From contig DAOUSW010000089.1 of assembly GCA_030627005.1 (NCBI GenBank), positions 1 through 15,667 of the forward strand: DNA of 15,667 bases, in the 5' to 3' direction. The DNA is from MTP4 sp9310u. GTDB taxonomy: Archaea > Halobacteriota > Methanosarcinia > Methanosarcinales > Methanosarcinaceae. Under the pieces are notes generated by a model. It had not been told where the DNA came from and did no database searches. It was given only the letters and a program-made list of their open reading frames with translations. Shown here piece by piece: positions 13,712-15,667 of this stretch (position 1 is the stretch's first letter; each line of letters opens with the position of its first letter). The position numbers were made by a program, and so were the translations under genes.

Positions 13712-14262
13712 TGGAAATCACGGTAGGGATAAGCGGAGCTTCGGGAGTCCAGTACGGAATACGCCTGCTCGAAGTCCTGGCTGAAAAGGACATCAGGACT
13801 CATCTGGTGCTGACAGAAGCCGCAAAGCAGATCATAGAAATCGAAACGGACTACTCTCCCGGAGAGGTAGAAAAACTGGCAAGCTGGAGTTATGCCCAGA
13901 AAGACTTTTCAGCCCCGATTGCCAGCGGGTCCCATGTAACGGGAGGAATGGTCATCGCTCCCTGCAGTATGAAGACCCTGGGAGCAGTCGCAAACGGGAT
14001 TTCGGACACCCTCCTGACCAGAGCCGCGGACGTCTGCCTGAAAGAGGAACGAAAACTTATCCTTATGACCAGGGAAACCCCGCTGAACCTGATCCACCTC
14101 GAAAACATGCTCAGAGCCAAAAGGGCTGGGGCAAGTATCCTCCCTGCCTGCCCGGGCTTTTATTCCAGGCCGAAAACCATCGAAGATCTTGTGGACATAA
14201 TGACCGGAAGGGCCCTTGACCTGTTAGGGGTAGAAAACGACATCTATCGCCGTTGGGAATGA
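13711..14262 (+). CDS. ubiX: Flavin prenyltransferase UbiX
   Basis: A 183-aa UbiX. It attaches a dimethylallyl group to reduced FMN, making the prenylated FMN needed by UbiD-family decarboxylases. Diagnostic parts: the N-terminal GISGASGVQYG (FMN phosphate binding), VTGGMVIAPCSMKTLGAVANG (74-97 region), LTRAADVCLKE, and the C-terminal LMTRETPLNLIHLENM and PACPGFYSRP. Length is normal. The start overlaps the lpdD stop by one base, so the two are translationally coupled. No ubiD gene lies in the window; it may be elsewhere, for example in quinone-like or methanophenazine-related synthesis (inference). Confidence 0.95.
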   Translation: MEITVGISGASGVQYGIRLLEVLAEKDIRTHLVLTEAAKQIIEIETDYSPGEVEKLASWSYAQKDFSAPIASGSHVTGGMVIAPCSMKTLGAVANGISDTLLTRAADVCLKEERKLILMTRETPLNLIHLENMLRAKRAGASILPACPGFYSRPKTIEDLVDIMTGRALDLLGVENDIYRRWE

Positions 14263-14283
14263 TCGAAAACTGGAAAAAAAGAT

Positions 14284-14335
14284 GGGAAAAGAAGACCGGA
14301 AAGAAAGAAGGGAAAAGAAGACCGGAAAGAAAAAG
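14284..14335. repeat. Two-copy 26-bp purine repeat after ubiX
   Basis: GGGAAAAGAAGACCGGAAAG... is present at 14284-14309 and 14310-14335, the second copy slightly altered at its end. It begins about 20 bp after the ubiX stop codon. Confidence 0.8.
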
Positions 14336-14428
14336 GAGAAGTATATGGGAAAGATTGGGGAGGTAAAGGTACACATATGTCCTTGAGAGAACAAAAAAAC
14401 GCAGGGAACAAACCCGTTTTCTAACGAA

Positions 14429-14439
14429 AGATATATAAA
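14429..14439 (+). promoter_or_regulatory. Promoter of tRNA-Pro
   Basis: AGATATATAAA is a strong archaeal TATA box. Its centre lies about 37 bp before the mature tRNA 5' end, giving an expected short 5' leader of about 10-15 nt for RNase P removal. Confidence 0.75.
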
Positions 14440-14470
14440 GGATAATACCCTTTGAGAGCAAGTACTCTGC

Positions 14471-14548
14471 GGGATAGTAGGGTAGCTTGGTCCATCCTCG
14501 AGCGTTTGGGACGCTTGGACCGCGGTTCAAATCCGCGCTATCCCACCA
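14471..14548 (+). tRNA. tRNA-Pro(UGG)
   Basis: The gene folds as a standard tRNA. The acceptor stem is GGGATAG/CTATCCC, and the D stem GGGT/ATCC. The anticodon stem is GAGCG/CGCTT, with the 7-nt loop TTTGGGA (anticodon TGG at 14507-14509). The T stem is CGCGG/CCGCG with loop TTCAAAT, and the discriminator is A. The CCA end is encoded at 14546-14548. UGG reads proline codons. No intron. It is followed by T-rich sequence starting at about 14551 that would terminate transcription. Confidence 0.95.
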
Positions 14549-14568
14549 GACTCTTTTCATAATTCAAG

Positions 14569-14670
14569 TTTTTTTATTAGTTATTATCAGTTTTTATCGT
14601 TTTTTTATTAGTTATTATCAGTTTTTATCGTTTTTTATTAGCTTTATTTCAGTTTTATCAGTTTTTATCG
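14569..14670 (+). repeat. 31-bp T-rich tandem repeat downstream of tRNA-Pro
   Basis: Two exact 31-bp copies (14569-14599 and 14600-14630) read TTTTTTTATTAG then TTATTATCAGTTTTTATCG, followed by a diverged third copy to 14670. The T runs right after the tRNA suggest that it doubles as a repeated terminator. No gene is seen in this region. Confidence 0.9.
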
Positions 14671-14912
14671 ACTATTTGTAAGCTGTTATCAGTTTACACC
14701 AATTATTTGATAGAGTTGAACCGCATGCGGGCTTTATCAGGAATATGACATTATAAAAATATTAAATATTATGTGATATCTTTATAAATGACGGGTAATT
14801 TTAATACGTAAAACTTACTATCTTATTTTAGGAGTGAACCGATTACACTCCACCCTTTTAGAATCATCCGATTTAAATAAATTTAAGTTATTTTTACGTA
14901 GGGGTAAATACC
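14671..14912 (+). promoter_or_regulatory. Promoter and leader of the 142-aa hypothetical gene
   Basis: TTTATAAAT at 14781-14789 is a good TATA box and would start transcription near 14810, giving a leader of about 100 nt. The leader contains a hairpin, GGAGTG (14831-14836) with CACTCC (14846-14851). A second A/T-rich box near 14870-14888 is a closer alternative. Upstream, CCGCATGCGG (near 14721) is a short palindrome. Confidence 0.45.
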
Positions 14913-15341
14913 ATGGAACAACAGATAAAAGACTTAAAAGAAAAATTAGCCAACAAAACCCTGAAATCCGCTGAACTCTTTTCCTTCATTGGAAGGCTGA
15001 AAGACAGCATGAGGGAAGGCACCCCGATTGTCAGGAACATTTCGCATATAAACATCGAAATGCTTGAAACCTATTCCTTTGCCCTGCAGAAATATGAGAT
15101 GACCACCGAGGACAAGGACAGCCAGCTCAGAGCTGCAGATTGGAGAGAAAGCATCGATGACTTCAGCAAGCTCAAAGAGTTCATAGATGAACTGCAGAAG
15201 AGCGAACTTGTCTCAAATGTCGCCTGGAATGTCGGAGGAATGGCTATTTATGACATCCCTAGACCGGAAGCTTACAGAGACTTCGTATACTGGAATATCA
15301 ATAATGTCCTGGACAACATAGACCTTTTTGACCAGGTTTGA
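14913..15341 (+). CDS. Hypothetical helical protein
   Basis: A 142-aa protein that I do not recognise. It has no signal peptide, membrane segment, cysteine or catalytic motif. The composition is acidic and rich in Lys/Glu/Leu/Asp. Residues 1-30 (EQQIKDLKEKLANKTLKSAEL) read as an amphipathic helix that might form a coiled coil, and the rest looks mostly helical, ending in a DFVYWNINNVLDNIDLFDQ segment. It is likely a soluble cytoplasmic protein. ATG at 14913 is preceded by AGGGGT at 14900-14905 with a 7-nt spacer. It stands alone, downstream of the tRNA repeat region. Codon usage and base composition look like those of the neighbouring genes, which supports it as a real gene. Confidence 0.75.
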   Translation: MEQQIKDLKEKLANKTLKSAELFSFIGRLKDSMREGTPIVRNISHINIEMLETYSFALQKYEMTTEDKDSQLRAADWRESIDDFSKLKEFIDELQKSELVSNVAWNVGGMAIYDIPRPEAYRDFVYWNINNVLDNIDLFDQV

Positions 15342-15384
15342 AATAAATAAAACAGAAAGAAAAACGAAACATCAATAATAAATA

Positions 15385-15464
15385 GCTGCGTCGAAAAACA
15401 AATTGATAAGAGGGCGCAGCAAAGTAAGAAAAAGCACATGCCTGTTCTCATTCAGGCAATGTGC
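15385..15464 (+). other. Pair of hairpins after the hypothetical gene
   Basis: GCTGCG (15385-15390) can pair with CGCAGC (15415-15420) over a 24-nt loop. Next, GCACATGCCTG (15434-15444) pairs with CAGGCAATGTGC (15453-15464) with one bulged base and an 8-nt loop. They could be the 3' end of the upstream mRNA or part of a small RNA; T runs occur later, at about 15510-15517 and 15549-15556. No coding frame is seen from 15342 to the end of the window. Confidence 0.45.
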
Positions 15465-15603
15465 AAAATCTTACCTGCAAGCTGTATTGGACCTTAGCTG
15501 CAAACCGTTTTTTTAAAAAACCCATTTTAAACTGTTTTATTTACTGATTTTTTTTCTGCCAGGCAGCCACCCGAAGTTACCGCTGTTTCGCCCCGCTGGT
15601 GCC

Positions 15604-15667
15604 TCACAATCACTGGCGTTTCACAATCACTGGCGTTTCACAATCACTGGCGTTTCACAATCACTGG
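15604..15667. repeat. 17-bp tandem repeat at the window edge
   Basis: TCACAATCACTGGCGTT is repeated exactly at 15604-15620, 15621-15637 and 15638-15654, with a fourth copy cut by the window end. The units abut without spacers, so this is not a CRISPR array. Its full length is unknown. Confidence 0.93.

Noticed and set aside
15604..15667. CRISPR array
   Set aside because: Copies abut with no spacers and the unit is only 17 bp; the other arrays in the window also lack spacers, and no cas gene is seen.

Overview
The window looks like chromosomal DNA of a methanogenic euryarchaeon, most likely Methanosarcina. The evidence is gene content: Sep-tRNA:Cys-tRNA synthase (tRNA-dependent cysteine synthesis), CofD (coenzyme F420), an FmdE-domain protein, archaeal RNA polymerase subunit L, exosome subunit Csl4, Dph2 and an archaeal HPRT. 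Archaeal TATA boxes, GGTGATC-type Shine-Dalgarno sequences and long, A+T-rich, repeat-laden intergenic regions fit the same group. The genus is inferred from recognised protein sequence, not from a search.

Layout. (1) 1-1544 has no intact gene. It holds a perfect 184-bp palindrome (90-bp arms, 4-nt loop), a 10-bp-period CCGTG array and a decayed fragment of the DUF2148 gene that sits intact 1.8 kb downstream. (2) 1545-2180 (+) encodes a small exported protein with a Gly/Ser/Glu-rich tail. (3) 2320-8663 (all -) is an information-processing block, read right to left: hpt, dph2, a METTL5-like RNA methyltransferase, csl4, rpoL, the Sep-tRNA:Cys-tRNA synthase gene and the DUF2148 ferredoxin-like gene. 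hpt and dph2 overlap. The others are separated by gaps carrying promoters, tandem repeats and, upstream of csl4, a probably long structured leader. (4) 9090-10220 (-) is an exported FmdE-domain protein with a terminator and an operator-like inverted repeat. (5) 10699-11622 (-) is cofD, followed by a 170-bp polypurine tract. It is divergent from (6) an HD-domain (SAMHD1-like) phosphohydrolase at 11873-13072 (+). (7) 13331-14262 (+) is an lpdD-ubiX pair sharing a TAATG junction, for prenylated-FMN supply to a UbiD-type decarboxylase. (8) 14471-14548 (+) is tRNA-Pro(UGG) with encoded CCA. (9) 14913-15341 (+) is an unrecognised 142-aa protein, followed by two hairpins and a 17-bp tandem repeat that runs off the window.

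The genes are mostly housekeeping: tRNA charging and modification, diphthamide on EF2, RNA decay, transcription, purine salvage and cofactor F420. The less ordinary parts are non-coding: the giant palindrome, the pseudogene fragment, the csl4 leader and the many unrelated intergenic tandem repeats. I saw no CRISPR array, transposase, phage gene or defence system, and I do not claim a new multi-gene system.
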